A DNA stretch of 64,000 nucleotides from assembly GCA_016191235.1 (NCBI GenBank), contig JACPOZ010000011.1, positions 1 through 64,000 on the forward strand, given 5' to 3'. This document shows, in pieces, positions 28,814-38,282 of the stretch (position 1 is the first letter of the stretch; each line of letters opens with the position of its first letter). Position numbers and translations under genes: made by a program. Under the pieces are notes generated by a model. It was not told the origin of the DNA. It ran no database searches and saw nothing but the letters and a program-made list of their open reading frames with translations. The DNA comes from Gammaproteobacteria bacterium. Lineage in GTDB: Bacteria > Pseudomonadota > Gammaproteobacteria > Ga0077554 > Ga007554.

Positions 28814-28997
28814 CCTGCTGTGTTACAAAGCGATCAAGGGAAGAGCGCAAGCGAAGGGTTCCCAGTGCAAGGCAAAATCGGGCGAAAAAGCGGAGTTTAC
28901 ACGGAGTTTGCCGCTTCACGGCCCCGCATTCCGAGTCCCCTTTTATATCAAGGGCCAACGCAGCAATGCGCCCTTTAGCGCTTTGTAACACAGTAGG
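28814..28997. repeat. Dispersed palindromic element, copy C (one internal unit)
   Basis: The 184-bp element is bounded by CCTGCTGTGTTACAAAGCG at 28814 and a near-complement ending at 28997 (one mismatch). It carries one GCGCAAGCGAAGGGTTCCC unit, the shared core (GCAAGGCAAAATCGGGCG) and the longer central hairpin. Both ends read GTGTTACAA where copy A reads GTGTCACAA at both ends. It lies between convergent genes. Confidence 0.85.
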
Positions 28998-29022
28998 AGT
29001 AACAGGGGGCAGATTTTCAGTT

Positions 29023-29412
29023 TCACTTGACGACTTTCAACGCGGGCCGGCGTGGCTTCTCGGGTGGCGCAGGTTCAGTGGGTTGTCCGCCGTCTTCCTC
29101 CTCACCAAACACCATGCCCTTGCCGTTCTCCTTGGCATAGATGGCAAGCACGGAACCGGGTGGCACGGCGACGTTCATCGGTTTTCCGCCGAAGCGGGCA
29201 CTGAAGTGGATCATGTCATTGTCCATCACCAATGCCTGCACGGCATGGGGGGCCACATTGAGAATGATCTTACCGTTTTCGACGAACTGTGTGGGGACGC
29301 TCACCGCAGTGGATTGTGCGCTCACCAGGATGTGGGGTGTCATGCCATTTTCGACTATCCATTCATAAATGGCGCGGATCAGATAAGGGCGGCTGGAAGT
29401 CATGCTCATCAT
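29023..29412 (-). CDS. sspB: ClpXP adaptor, stringent starvation protein B
   Basis: The 129-residue protein delivers ssrA-tagged peptides to ClpXP. The substrate-binding domain begins SSRPYLIRAIYEWIVENGMTPHI; a flexible acidic linker (about 100-118) leads to the ClpX-docking tail ALKVVK. The ATG at 29412 overlaps the sspA stop (ATGA); another in-frame ATG is three codons later. The sspA-sspB order is standard in beta- and gammaproteobacteria. Confidence 0.95.
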   Translation of the reverse strand: MMSMTSSRPYLIRAIYEWIVENGMTPHILVSAQSTAVSVPTQFVENGKIILNVAPHAVQALVMDNDMIHFSARFGGKPMNVAVPPGSVLAIYAKENGKGMVFGEEEDGGQPTEPAPPEKPRRPALKVVK

Positions 29413-30032
29413 CTTATTTCACGTTCGGCAGAGGACAGGCTGGCGCGGAAAGCTTCCCGCGCAAACATGCGCTCGGCGTATTGCATGAGTGGTTTGGCCT
29501 GCACCGGCAGTTCAATACCGTAGGACGGAAGCCGCCACAGCAAGGGGGCAAGACTGCAATCAGCCAGGGAAATCTCGTCACTCATGAAAAACGGTTTCTG
29601 TTTAAAGGTAGGGGCGACCACCGTCAGGCTATCGCGCAGGGCGTTGCGCGCCTTGCCCGCCGCCTTTTCGTCGCCGCCAGCAATGTCATTCAGCATGCTG
29701 TACCAGTCATGATCGATACGATACAAAAAGAGCCGGGTGCGCGCCTTCGACACCGGGTCCACCGGCATAAGAGGCGGATGCGGGTAACGGTCTTCCAGAT
29801 ATTCCATGATGATCTGCGAATTATAAAGCACCAGATCACGGTCGGTCAGTGTCGGAAGCGTGTTGTACGGGTTAAGGTCGAGCAGATCCTCCGGCAAACT
29901 GGCGCCGTCAATATTGATGATGTCGACGCTGACGCGCTTTTCCGCGAGCACCATGCGCACCCGATGGCAATAGGGGCATGTCGCCCGCGAATACAACGTC
30001 ATCACCGATCGTCTGCTGGCAGGTAGCGCCAT
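29409..30032 (-). CDS. sspA: Stringent starvation protein A (GST-like RNA polymerase partner)
   Basis: The 207-residue product has a thioredoxin-like N-terminal domain (MTLYSRATCPYCHRVRMVLAEK) and an all-helical GST C-terminal domain with FFMSDEISLADCSLAPLLWRL. SspA binds RNA polymerase and acts in stress and stationary phase rather than as a transferase. The ATG at 30032 has a GGAG site; the frame open to 30104 is rejected for that reason. Translation is coupled to sspB. Confidence 0.95.
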   Translation of the reverse strand: MALPASRRSVMTLYSRATCPYCHRVRMVLAEKRVSVDIINIDGASLPEDLLDLNPYNTLPTLTDRDLVLYNSQIIMEYLEDRYPHPPLMPVDPVSKARTRLFLYRIDHDWYSMLNDIAGGDEKAAGKARNALRDSLTVVAPTFKQKPFFMSDEISLADCSLAPLLWRLPSYGIELPVQAKPLMQYAERMFAREAFRASLSSAEREIR

Positions 30033-30110
30033 TGCGTGATTCTCCACCCGAACCTTCGAGTCTCGGCGCATTATAGCGTAATGCAGCCATCGGCGTCTGC
30101 GCATTCCAGG

Positions 30111-31304
30111 CTAGGAAACGCCTTCGAGTCCGCGCTGTAAATCCGCCTGAATATCCGCGACATCCTCCAGCCCCACGGCGATACGCACCAATCCTTCGGT
30201 GATGCCCGCCGCCGCGCGCGCTTCGGGGCTGATACGTCCATGGGTGGTGGTCGCCGGGTGAGTGATGGTGCTCTTGCTGTCGCCCAGATTGGCTGTGATA
30301 GAGATCAATCGCACGGAATCAATGAGCTTCCACGCCGCTTCGCGCCCTCCTTCCAGATCAAAAGACAGCACGCCGCCGAACGCTGTCTGCTGACGCGCTG
30401 CCAGCGCATGCTGGGGATGCGATGCAAGGCCGGGATAATTGACTCGCGTGACGCCCGGCTGTTCTTCCAGCCATTGCGCCAACTGCAAGGCGCTTGCGCA
30501 ATGCGCCTGCATGCGTATACGCAAGGTCTCAAGTCCCTTCAGGAATACCCATGCGTTGAATGGACTCATGCTTGGCCCCGCCGTGCGCAAAAAGCCATAG
30601 ATACCCCCCCCCACCAGCGCTTCGCTGCCCACCACCGCGCCGCCGATACAGCGGCCCTGTCCGTCGATATACTTGGTGGCGGAATGGATGACGATATCGG
30701 CACCCAGAGACAGGGGCCGTTGCAGGGCGGGCGTACAAAAACAGTTATCCACCGCCAGCCAGCAACCATGCCGGTGCGCCACATCCGCCAACGCTGCGAT
30801 ATCCGCCACCTCGATCAGGGGATTCGAGGGTGTCTCCAGAAACAGCAACCGGGTATTCGGGCGTATCGCCTTCTCCCAGGCATCGACATCGGTCTGTGGC
30901 ACGAAGGTGGTCTCCACGCCGAAACGCGCCAGTATCGTATTGAACAGCAACACCGTGGGGCCAAAGATGCTGCGCGAGGCAACAATATGATCCCCCGCCT
31001 TCAGCAACCCCATGCACGTGGTCAGGATCGCCGCCATGCCCGATGAAGTAGCCACGCAGCGCTCGCCCCCCTCCAGGGAGGCAAGACGCTGCTCAAAGAC
31101 GCGCACAGTGGGATTAGTGAAACGCGAGTAGATGTTGCCGGTCGTAGCACCGGAGAAGCGCGCAGCAGCTTCAGCGGCGCTACCGAAGGTGTAACTGGAT
31201 GTGGCAAAAATCGGCTCGGACTGCTCGCCTTCATTGGTGCGCACGTGTCCTGCGCGCACGGCGCGGGTGTCGAAACCATAGTCATCGAAATCAAAGTGTG
31301 GCAT
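30111..31304 (-). CDS. metZ: O-succinylhomoserine sulfhydrylase
   Basis: The 397-residue PLP enzyme makes homocysteine directly from O-succinylhomoserine and sulphide. It belongs to the Cys/Met-metabolism fold: substrate motif YSRFTNPTVRVFEQRLASLEG, SSGMAAI, and the PLP lysine in HSATKYIDGQGRCIGG, which is typical of MetZ rather than MetB. The ATG at 31304 has a GGAGAAA site; the frame open to 31361 would run into the riboswitch terminator. A SAM-II-like aptamer and terminator precede it, so methionine status likely controls it. Confidence 0.94.
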   Translation of the reverse strand: MPHFDFDDYGFDTRAVRAGHVRTNEGEQSEPIFATSSYTFGSAAEAAARFSGATTGNIYSRFTNPTVRVFEQRLASLEGGERCVATSSGMAAILTTCMGLLKAGDHIVASRSIFGPTVLLFNTILARFGVETTFVPQTDVDAWEKAIRPNTRLLFLETPSNPLIEVADIAALADVAHRHGCWLAVDNCFCTPALQRPLSLGADIVIHSATKYIDGQGRCIGGAVVGSEALVGGGIYGFLRTAGPSMSPFNAWVFLKGLETLRIRMQAHCASALQLAQWLEEQPGVTRVNYPGLASHPQHALAARQQTAFGGVLSFDLEGGREAAWKLIDSVRLISITANLGDSKSTITHPATTTHGRISPEARAAAGITEGLVRIAVGLEDVADIQADLQRGLEGVS

Positions 31305-31360
31305 GCCGCTTTTCTCCCTGGAGTTGGATGTTATGCACGAGGCAGAGGGATTTTCAGGCA

Positions 31361-31397
31361 TAAAAAAACCCGCTTACAGCATTCGCCAAAGCAGGTT
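31361..31397 (-). terminator. Intrinsic terminator of the metZ riboswitch
   Basis: AACCCGCTT (31367-31375) and AAGCAGGTT (31389-31397) pair on the minus strand with one G-U pair, followed by seven T residues in the transcript. It lies directly after the SAM-II-like aptamer and before metZ, as expected for an expression platform acting at transcription. Confidence 0.8.
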
Positions 31398-31449
31398 CCC
31401 CTCTTTAGCTGCATTTATTACGCGCCCGCAAGCTGAATCAAATCGGCGC
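31398..31449 (-). promoter_or_regulatory. SAM-II riboswitch aptamer upstream of metZ
   Basis: Read on the minus strand, the stretch contains GGCGCCGATTTGATT, then CTTGCGGGCGCG, then TAATAAATGCAGCTAAAGAG, ending with GGG. This follows the SAM-II consensus: a 5' GCGC strand, the GATTTAA-like segment, the 3' strand of P1, TRATAAATG, and AGCTAAA(A/G)AGGG closing the pseudoknot. The predicted transcription start lies at its 5' end and a terminator follows it. SAM binding would favour termination and turn metZ off. Confidence 0.85.
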
Positions 31450-31455
31450 AGGAGA

Positions 31456-31484
31456 AGAATAGGAAATCAGGGGGTAAAAGTCAA
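31456..31484 (-). promoter_or_regulatory. Promoter of the metZ riboswitch transcript
   Basis: On the minus strand, TTGACT (31484-31479) and TATTCT (31461-31456) are 17 bp apart. Transcription would begin about 31449, exactly at the 5' edge of the aptamer. Confidence 0.75.
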
Positions 31485-31640
31485 CTTTACATTACGGAGT
31501 GGGGAGGGTCTATAAATACGAAACACGCCCCCTTGCATGCGCGCTTTTTGCGGCCTATAGTTTAACAACAAGGGCGTGGTTCAGCAGATGGACTGCCCCT
31601 TGCACATAGTTACATTTGCTGCGCTTATAGGGAGGTCACC

Positions 31641-32333
31641 ATGAAACACCAAGGGATGATGCACAAAAGAATCGCTTCAGGCATTATTGCCGCAACCTCT
31701 GCGCTGGGGATCTGTTATTCTGCCCAGGCCGCCGAATTTACCTTCGACAGCACTTTCGTTCAAAGCGGCAGCACTGCAGCCGTCACGTTTCCGCTCCAGT
31801 TCTCCAACGTGCAACAAAACCAAATCACCGCATATTCGATCCAGAGAAGGTCTCAAGGCAGCACCGTATGGACCGATGTGACACTATCGGGCTGCGGCGT
31901 ATCATCATCGTACTCGATGGCGTCAAGCTTTATCGCCAGCTCAGGCGGTGTCAACGGCAATTTCGTTGCCACCTGCGGCTCCGGCGTCAATGCGGGCGAT
32001 GCGGCCCGGCTGTTGGTCACCGTCAATCCGCAACAACCGCTGATATTGGTCGCGGGGCCTCGCACATTGGCATCGAACAGCACCACCAAGCTGGCCTGGT
32101 TACACAGCGGCGGTTATTTTCAATGCCAACCGTATACGCTTAACAACCAACATCCCGTCTGGAATCCGGGAAACTTTGCTTTGACGAGCCAGATCTCAAC
32201 GTCGACACAGGGCGACATCAGCCTGGTGGCATCGTCTTCGCCGAAGACCGTGTCTTTCGCCTTGCAATGCATCCCATCCTCCTTCGGGTTCAGCATACCA
32301 CCCGTGGCCGTGGTGAACGTGGCAGTAAACTAA
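31641..32333 (+). CDS. Secreted protein of unknown function
   Basis: The 230-residue product has a signal peptide (IASGIIAATSALGICYSAQA) and a mature part rich in Ser, Thr, Gly and Val, with four cysteines that could make two disulphides (SGCGVSS, ATCGSG, FQCQP, LQCIP). Beta-sandwich structure is likely. GGGAGG lies just before the ATG. Right after the stop, another frame encodes PFPTLPLLVMLGMIL, which looks like a lost C-terminal sorting tail. Family not recognised. Confidence 0.75.
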   Translation: MKHQGMMHKRIASGIIAATSALGICYSAQAAEFTFDSTFVQSGSTAAVTFPLQFSNVQQNQITAYSIQRRSQGSTVWTDVTLSGCGVSSSYSMASSFIASSGGVNGNFVATCGSGVNAGDAARLLVTVNPQQPLILVAGPRTLASNSTTKLAWLHSGGYFQCQPYTLNNQHPVWNPGNFALTSQISTSTQGDISLVASSSPKTVSFALQCIPSSFGFSIPPVAVVNVAVN

Positions 32334-32472
32334 CTTGTAATCTATCTCTCGCCTGCCCAGCCCGGCGCCCCTCAATGCAGGGTGCGCCGCGCGCACCAAC
32401 TACACACATTAACGTAACACCATTCCCGACACTCCCTTTATTGGTTATGCTTGGGATGATTCTCAACTAAAC
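32334..32472 (+). other. Possible frameshifted remnant of an IPTL-CTERM-like tail
   Basis: The frame through 32420-32470 reads NVTPFPTLPLLVMLGMILN and then stops. The Pro-Thr-Leu plus hydrophobic helix pattern resembles IPTL-CTERM and related sorting signals, but it lacks the basic end and is not in frame with the secreted-protein gene. It may be chance. Confidence 0.25.
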
Positions 32473-32490
32473 CGTCAGGAAAAATCCCCT

Positions 32491-33498
32491 TTGAACGTGG
32501 AGCAAAATACCCGCATCGCTGCCTGGATTGTTGTCGCACTATTGTTGTTTATAGCGCTTAACAACCACCTTCTTCCGGCACTGCTGGCGGGATTGCTTGT
32601 ATATGAACTGGTTCACCTGCTCGCCCCGCGCATCCGGCTAAAACAGTTGCAGGGCGGCAAGGCCAAAATCGCGGTGATTGCCCTGATTGCCGCTTTGATC
32701 GTTGGCGGGCTATCGGCGCTGATCGTTGGGACAGCGGTGTTCTTTCGCGGCGATGCCGAAAACATTCCCATGCTTCTGCAAAAAATGGCCGAGATTCTGG
32801 AAAGCTCCAGAGCCATGCTGCCGCCCTCGCTGGTACATTACCTTCCAACTGACGTGGATGCGCTCAAAGATACCGTTGTGCATTGGCTAAAGGAGCATGC
32901 CGGTGAGCTGCAAACGGTAGGAAAAGAGACGGGCCGCATGGCCGCACACATCCTGATCGGCATGGTCATCGGCGCGATGATCTCACTCAGGGAGGTGACG
33001 GAGGATCACAGGCATGGACCGTTTGCATCCGCGCTCATCGAACGCGCGTCGCGGCTTGGCGCTTCGTTTCGCAGGGTGGTTTTCGCCCAGGTGAGGATTG
33101 CCGCGCTCAACGCCACCTTTACCGGGATTTACCTGGCCGTAATCCTGCCTTTGGCTGGCGTTGATTTGCCGCTGGTCAAAACGATGGTGGCGCTCACCTT
33201 CCTGCTCGGGCTGCTGCCTGTGATCGGGAACCTGCTGTCAAACACCATCATTGTCATCGTCAGCCTGAGCCTATCGGTTAATGTTGCTCTCGGCTCCCTG
33301 GCATTCCTGATTGTGATCCATAAACTGGAATATTTCCTAAACGCGCGCATCGTCGGAACGCAGATACGGGCATCCGCCTGGGAATTATTGCTGGCTATGC
33401 TAATAATGGAATCCATCTTCGGATTAGCGGGCGTGGTGGCCGCGCCCATCTACTATGCCTATATCAAGGACGAGCTGGCAGCGAGAAAGCTGATTTAG
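32491..33498 (+). CDS. AI-2E family transporter (PerM-like)
   Basis: The 335-residue protein has about eight membrane helices and the C-terminal family region GLLPVIGNLLSNTIIVIVSLS and MESIFGLAGVVAAPIYYAYIKDEL. Members are transporters of varied substrate (AI-2, sodium/proton, others), so the cargo is unknown. The start is a TTG at 32491 with AGGA nine bases upstream; a GTG two codons later is an alternative. It seems to stand alone between the secreted-protein gene and a convergent gene. Confidence 0.85.
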   Translation: MNVEQNTRIAAWIVVALLLFIALNNHLLPALLAGLLVYELVHLLAPRIRLKQLQGGKAKIAVIALIAALIVGGLSALIVGTAVFFRGDAENIPMLLQKMAEILESSRAMLPPSLVHYLPTDVDALKDTVVHWLKEHAGELQTVGKETGRMAAHILIGMVIGAMISLREVTEDHRHGPFASALIERASRLGASFRRVVFAQVRIAALNATFTGIYLAVILPLAGVDLPLVKTMVALTFLLGLLPVIGNLLSNTIIVIVSLSLSVNVALGSLAFLIVIHKLEYFLNARIVGTQIRASAWELLLAMLIMESIFGLAGVVAAPIYYAYIKDELAARKLI

Positions 33499-33526
33499 CG
33501 CGCGCAAAATTCATTAAAAATTCCGC

Positions 33527-33946
33527 TCAAAAACGCAAGGCCTCATCCAGCGCCCTGCGCAACGCGTCCTGATCCTGCGCACCACTCTCACCATTAACAA
33601 CGCCCAAACGGCGGCCATCCCGCGCAAACAATATCAGCGAAGCGCTAGACGCCTGATGCTTTTCGGCAAATGCCAGTCCTTCCCTGGTGTTGGCATCGGC
33701 GACACGAAACTCTATCCGATCCGCATATTCGCCCCGCACCTTATTGACCATCGACATGAGGTTCATGCTTTGCACACCCTCTTTGTCATGCACCACTACC
33801 ACAACATTCTTTCCCTGGCCGATAACGGATAAGTCCTCACTGAAACCACGGGGCAGTTTGACCACCACAAACGCGAGCGCCGCGATGATCAGAAGCAACG
33901 TCAGCCATTTCGACCAGGGTTTATTTATCTTTTTTGCATCACTCAC
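33527..33946 (-). CDS. Membrane-anchored protein with a possible thioredoxin-like domain
   Basis: The 139-residue product has one N-terminal membrane helix (about 14-29) and a periplasmic domain with KNVVVVVHDKEGVQSMNLMSMVNKV and a SLILFARDGRRLGVVNG strand pair, which recalls a thioredoxin fold without the CxxC motif. It converges on the AI-2E gene and lies downstream of lptFG on the same strand. Function unknown. Confidence 0.6.
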   Translation of the reverse strand: MSDAKKINKPWSKWLTLLLIIAALAFVVVKLPRGFSEDLSVIGQGKNVVVVVHDKEGVQSMNLMSMVNKVRGEYADRIEFRVADANTREGLAFAEKHQASSASLILFARDGRRLGVVNGESGAQDQDALRRALDEALRF

Positions 33947-34003
33947 AGCTCATCCCTCACACTAAAATTGAACAACACGCGACGATTGGCAGGGCACGGC
34001 CTG

Positions 34004-35068
34004 TCAACGCACCCGGCGCATCAACAGCACCCCCGCCGCAAAAAACGCTGCCACGGGAAACACCGCGCTGAACAACGGGTTCATGTCATACAGCAGGCCA
34101 ACATAGCCGAAGGTCTGGTTGAACAGGTAGAACCCGATGCCTACCAACGCGCCGACCAGTATTCTCTGCCCTATTCCTACCGAACGCAGCCCCCCGAACA
34201 CGAAAGGGATGGCGAGGAACACCATCACGCCAGTGGCGAGTGGCGAGATGATCTTTTTCCAGAAGGCAAGCTCATAACGCTCGGCACTCAGGCCGTTGCC
34301 ATGCAGATAATCAATGTACTTATACAGGCCCCACGCCGAGAGCTTTTCGGGTTTGACTGCCACAACGCCAAGCACCGTGGGACTGAGTAGCGGACCCCAT
34401 TCTACACGCGGCAGGTGATCTGTGGTCACACCACTTTCGCTGATCGTACTGCGCTCTACATCCTGCATCTGCCATTTGCTGTTCTGGTAGGAGGCCGCGC
34501 CTGCATGGGTCACTACCTGCAGGCGTTGCCTGGCATCAAAGTCATAGACTGAAATATCACGCAGATTGCTGTCGGGAAGGATGTCGCGGACATGAATAAA
34601 GCTCTGTCCATCGCGCGCCCAGAAGCCGGTTTGCGTTTTCAGGGATATGCGCTCCGCCAGTGCGCTGGAGCGCATGGTTTGGGCGTATTGCTCGGCTTTC
34701 GGAGCGATCCATTCACCAACAATCAGGGCTACCAGCATGAGCAGCACGCCCACTTTCATCACCGACAATATAATCCGCGCCATGGAGACACCCGCAGCAC
34801 GCACCACGATCAACTCATTGTTGCTGGCGAGCGTGCCGAGACCGATCATGCTGCCTATCAACGCCACCGGCGGGAACAACTGGTAGATAAGGCTGGGCAG
34901 CGTGAACAACACATACAGCGCGGCCTGCGGCAGGCCGTAGTTACCCTTGCCGACGGAATCCATCTCACCAACAAAATTGGCAAAACAAAACAGCGCCAGG
35001 AATACCAGCATTACCACTACGGTATGACTGGCGACGGTAACGCCGATATAGCGGTCGATTATTTTCAT
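34004..35068 (-). CDS. lptG: LPS export permease LptG
   Basis: The 354-residue inner-membrane subunit of the LptB2FG transporter pulls lipopolysaccharide from the membrane towards LptC/LptA. It has six helices around a periplasmic beta-jellyroll (about 130-270) and the ending VFGGLRSVGIGQRILVGALVGIGFYLFNQ, which is LptG-like. The ATG at 35068 overlaps the lptF stop by 4 bp (ATGA); the longer frame to 35107 lies inside lptF. Confidence 0.94.
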   Translation of the reverse strand: MKIIDRYIGVTVASHTVVVMLVFLALFCFANFVGEMDSVGKGNYGLPQAALYVLFTLPSLIYQLFPPVALIGSMIGLGTLASNNELIVVRAAGVSMARIILSVMKVGVLLMLVALIVGEWIAPKAEQYAQTMRSSALAERISLKTQTGFWARDGQSFIHVRDILPDSNLRDISVYDFDARQRLQVVTHAGAASYQNSKWQMQDVERSTISESGVTTDHLPRVEWGPLLSPTVLGVVAVKPEKLSAWGLYKYIDYLHGNGLSAERYELAFWKKIISPLATGVMVFLAIPFVFGGLRSVGIGQRILVGALVGIGFYLFNQTFGYVGLLYDMNPLFSAVFPVAAFFAAGVLLMRRVR

Positions 35069-36165
35069 GGTTTTACTGTCCGGCCTGTGGCTGTAGCGAA
35101 AAACCACTTAATCCCCACCTGCTGCAACAGCAAGGCCGCAACACCCAGCAGCAGCAGGCCATGCACCCACCACAGGCCGACCCAGGCAGGCACCACACCA
35201 CGCTCCAGCCACGCGCGCGCGACACCTAGCAGGTTGTTATACACCACGTAAATCAGTATCCCGGCAAACAGCTTGGCATAACGGCCCTGACGCGGATTGC
35301 TGCGGCTTAACGGCACCGCCAGCAGGGCCAGCAGCACGACGGAGACGGGCATGGCGATACGCCATTGAATCTCCGCGCCCGCACCCGGCTCGGTTGATTG
35401 CCATAAGGCCTGCGTCGGAACCGCCGCCAATTGGCGCGTCGCAGGCGCCACCGCCTTCTCCTCGATGCGCACGGCATGCTCTTTATATTGGACGATCTTG
35501 AAATCGGCATTGCCGGGTGCGCCTTCGTAGCGATAACCGTTCATCAGCACCACAAACCGGTCGCCGGTTTTGGGATCGGTACGTTGATAGGCGCTGGGCG
35601 CCGTGATAATCGTTTGTCTGCCCTTCTTCTCGCTCTGGATAAACACGTTGTTCATCGTTCGCCGGTCTGGCGTTAGCCCCTCGATATAGACGATCAAATC
35701 CCCACTGCTGGATTCCCTGAAACTGCCGGGTGTGATGGTGCTGATATCGGAAACTGACTTGGCGCGATCCATAAGCTGGTAGCTGCGTTCCCCGGCCCAT
35801 GGTCCGGCATACAGCGATACCCCGGCCACGAGTACCGCGAACAGCAGGCCAACCCCAAGGATATTCCTTAGCATCCGCCCCGGACCCACCCCGCAGGCGA
35901 CCAGGGCGGTCATTTCGCTGTCCTTATACAAACGTCCAAAGGCGAGCATGATGGACAGATAGAGGGCCAGCGGCAGCAGCAGCACCATGGCATTCAGCGA
36001 CTGCAGTGAGAGCAGCTCGACCACCATGCTGGCGGGCAAGGCGCCCGCATCGGCCTCGGTCAGAAAACGCACAAAACGGTTGCTGACGTAAATGAGGGAC
36101 AACACGCCCGTCACCGCCAGCAGTGTTTGCAACACTTCCTTCAACAAATAACGTTCAATTATCAA
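35065..36165 (-). CDS. lptF: LPS export permease LptF
   Basis: The 366-residue partner of LptG has the family start IIERYLLKEVLQTLLAVTGVL, the EMTALVACGVG coupling-helix region that contacts LptB, and the jellyroll domain (about 125-250). The start codon is TTG at 36165 with a weak GTGAG site; no ATG lies at a better place. It is divergent from pepA with a 182-bp gap, the usual gammaproteobacterial layout, and is translationally coupled to lptG. Confidence 0.94.
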   Translation of the reverse strand: MIIERYLLKEVLQTLLAVTGVLSLIYVSNRFVRFLTEADAGALPASMVVELLSLQSLNAMVLLLPLALYLSIMLAFGRLYKDSEMTALVACGVGPGRMLRNILGVGLLFAVLVAGVSLYAGPWAGERSYQLMDRAKSVSDISTITPGSFRESSSGDLIVYIEGLTPDRRTMNNVFIQSEKKGRQTIITAPSAYQRTDPKTGDRFVVLMNGYRYEGAPGNADFKIVQYKEHAVRIEEKAVAPATRQLAAVPTQALWQSTEPGAGAEIQWRIAMPVSVVLLALLAVPLSRSNPRQGRYAKLFAGILIYVVYNNLLGVARAWLERGVVPAWVGLWWVHGLLLLGVAALLLQQVGIKWFFATATGRTVKP

Positions 36166-36347
36166 CAGGTCTCACCCGAAAGGAAAAATGCGTTTTCTAT
36201 ATGGAAAAAGGGAGTATTTCAGGTAAACTTGAAATAAGGCCTGTTTTACAATATTTTCCTTATAGCCTCCGCTACAGGATAAATATCAAACATCAAAGAA
36301 ATGCAATTATCCACTGATTTATAGCCATTTGTCTTTAGGAGTTCGGC

Positions 36348-37850
36348 ATGGAGTTCACAGTAAAAAGCGGCGATCCCGAAAAACAGCGCACAGCCTGCAT
36401 CGTCATGGGGGTGTTCGAACCACGGCGGCTCTCACCCGTGGCGGAGAAACTGGATGACATCACCGGCGGTTATTTGTCCAAATTGATCCGGCGCGGCGAC
36501 CTGGAGGGCAAAATCGGCCAGACGCTGCTGCTGCACGATGTTCCGAATACGCTGTGCGACCGCATCCTGCTGATCGGCTGCGGGCGCGAGCGCGATCTGG
36601 GCGACACCCAGTATCGCAAAATCGTCGCCACTGCTGTCAACACCCTGAATGAGATCGGCGCGATGGAGGCCGTTTGCTACCTGACCGAATTGCACATTAA
36701 GCAGCACGATGTACCGTGGAAGGTGCGCCAAACGGTGGAGGCCGCGCAAAATGCCCTGTACCGTTTCGACCAACTCAAAAGCAAAAAGGACACTGAGCGG
36801 CGCCCGTTGCGTAAACTGGTGCTGAGCGTACCGAGCCGCCGCGATCTCACAGAGGGCGAACGGGCGCTTGAGGTCGGCCTCGCTATTGCTGCGGGCGTGT
36901 CGCTGACCAAAGACCTGGGCAACCTGCCTGCCAATATCTGCACACCCACGTACCTTGCCGAGCAGGCCAAGGAACTGGGCAAGCGTTACAAGAACATCAA
37001 GGTCGACGTGCTTGAAACCGCCGACATGGAAAAACTCAAAATGGGCTCGCTGTTATCCGTGTCACGCGGCAGCGATCAACCCCCGAAGCTGATCACCCTC
37101 GAATACAGCGGCGGCAAAAAGCATGACAAGCCCGTGGTACTGGTCGGCAAGGGAGTCACCTTCGATTCCGGCGGCATTTCAATCAAGCCCGCCGACAAGA
37201 TGGACGAAATGAAATATGACATGTGCGGCGCAGCCAGTGTGCTGGGCACCTTGTCCGCCGTGGCCGAAATGAAACTGCCCATCAACGTGGTCGGCATCAT
37301 CCCCGCCACGGAGAACCTGCTCAATGGACAGGCCACCAAGCCAGGCGATATCGTCACCAGCCTGTCCGGCCAGACCATTGAGATCCTCAACACAGACGCG
37401 GAAGGCCGCTTGATCCTGTGCGACGCGCTAACCTACGCCGAACGCTATGAACCGGACGCCGTCATCGACATCGCCACACTCACCGGCGCCTGCGTCATTG
37501 CCCTTGGCAGACACGCCAGCGGTCTGCTGAGCAATCACAGCCCATTGACACACGACCTGCTCAACGCGGGCAAGGCCAGCGGCGACCGCGCCTGGGAGCT
37601 ACCATTGTGGGATGAATACCAGGATCAGCTCAAAAGCAACTTTGCCGACATGTCCAACGTCGGCGGGCGCGAGGGTGGCACCATCACCGCCGCCTGCTTC
37701 CTGGCGCGCTTCACCAAGAAATTTCATTGGGCGCATCTCGACATCGCCGGCACCGCCTGGCTGTCAGGCGACAAGAAGGGCGCCACCGGACGGCCCGTGC
37801 CGCTGCTGACACAGTATTTGATGGACAGGTGTGAGGAGAAGCGGGCATAG
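36348..37850 (+). CDS. pepA: Leucyl aminopeptidase (cytosol aminopeptidase, M17)
   Basis: The 500-residue enzyme removes N-terminal residues. In some bacteria it is also a DNA-binding partner in Xer recombination. Metal ligands and the active site are intact: [17 protein letters not shown], the KYDMCGAA block, and [14 protein letters not shown]. Length matches E. coli PepA (503). It leads pepA-holC-valS, but 432 bp with repeats separates it from holC. Confidence 0.97.
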   Translation: MEFTVKSGDPEKQRTACIVMGVFEPRRLSPVAEKLDDITGGYLSKLIRRGDLEGKIGQTLLLHDVPNTLCDRILLIGCGRERDLGDTQYRKIVATAVNTLNEIGAMEAVCYLTELHIKQHDVPWKVRQTVEAAQNALYRFDQLKSKKDTERRPLRKLVLSVPSRRDLTEGERALEVGLAIAAGVSLTKDLGNLPANICTPTYLAEQAKELGKRYKNIKVDVLETADMEKLKMGSLLSVSRGSDQPPKLITLEYSGGKKHDKPVVLVGKGVTFDSGGISIKPADKMDEMKYDMCGAASVLGTLSAVAEMKLPINVVGIIPATENLLNGQATKPGDIVTSLSGQTIEILNTDAEGRLILCDALTYAERYEPDAVIDIATLTGACVIALGRHASGLLSNHSPLTHDLLNAGKASGDRAWELPLWDEYQDQLKSNFADMSNVGGREGGTITAACFLARFTKKFHWAHLDIAGTAWLSGDKKGATGRPVPLLTQYLMDRCEEKRA

Positions 37851-38282
37851 CGGTAAAAAAACGAAGGAGCTGCATGTCATATCCGAATGGAGTTTCATCT
37901 GTAAAAATATGTGCAGAATTCATCAATCAACTCTTTCCGGAAAAGGGAAGTTCACTCGAATTCCATTTCAATAGGAGAATAGACAATCCCCTCACCCCGC
38001 TTACGGGGAGAGCGAAGCGAGGGGCCGGGTTAGCAGGGGGGATTTCTTCCCAGCAATAGCGATAATGTCAGGGGGTTATGGATGCCGGATGAATAAAATC
38101 CCCCTTGATCCCCCTTTTTCAAAGGGGGAGACCAATGATGCTGAATAGTTACAATATTTTTCATATTTCTTTCCACCCTCTCCCCGACCCTCGGGAGTAA
38201 ATTCACCTTTGAAGCAGAAATGGAATAACATGTCGTTCATGTGGTGCGTAAGACGCACCCTACGTTGATTTGAACCTAAAAA
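37851..38282 (+). other. 432-bp repeat-bearing gap between pepA and holC
   Basis: A short frame (37874-38059) has no recognisable product. The stretch CCCGCTTACGGGGAGAGCG near 37998 and the palindrome CCCCCTTTTTCAAAGGGGG at 38110-38128 are of kinds scattered in many bacterial genomes. The second could act as a terminator-like hairpin. No promoter of good quality was seen. Confidence 0.45.

Noticed and set aside
38110-38128. CCCCCTTTTTCAAAGGGGG palindrome as an operator
   Set aside because: It is of a kind scattered through many bacterial genomes and lies far from a promoter; kept only as a repeat note.
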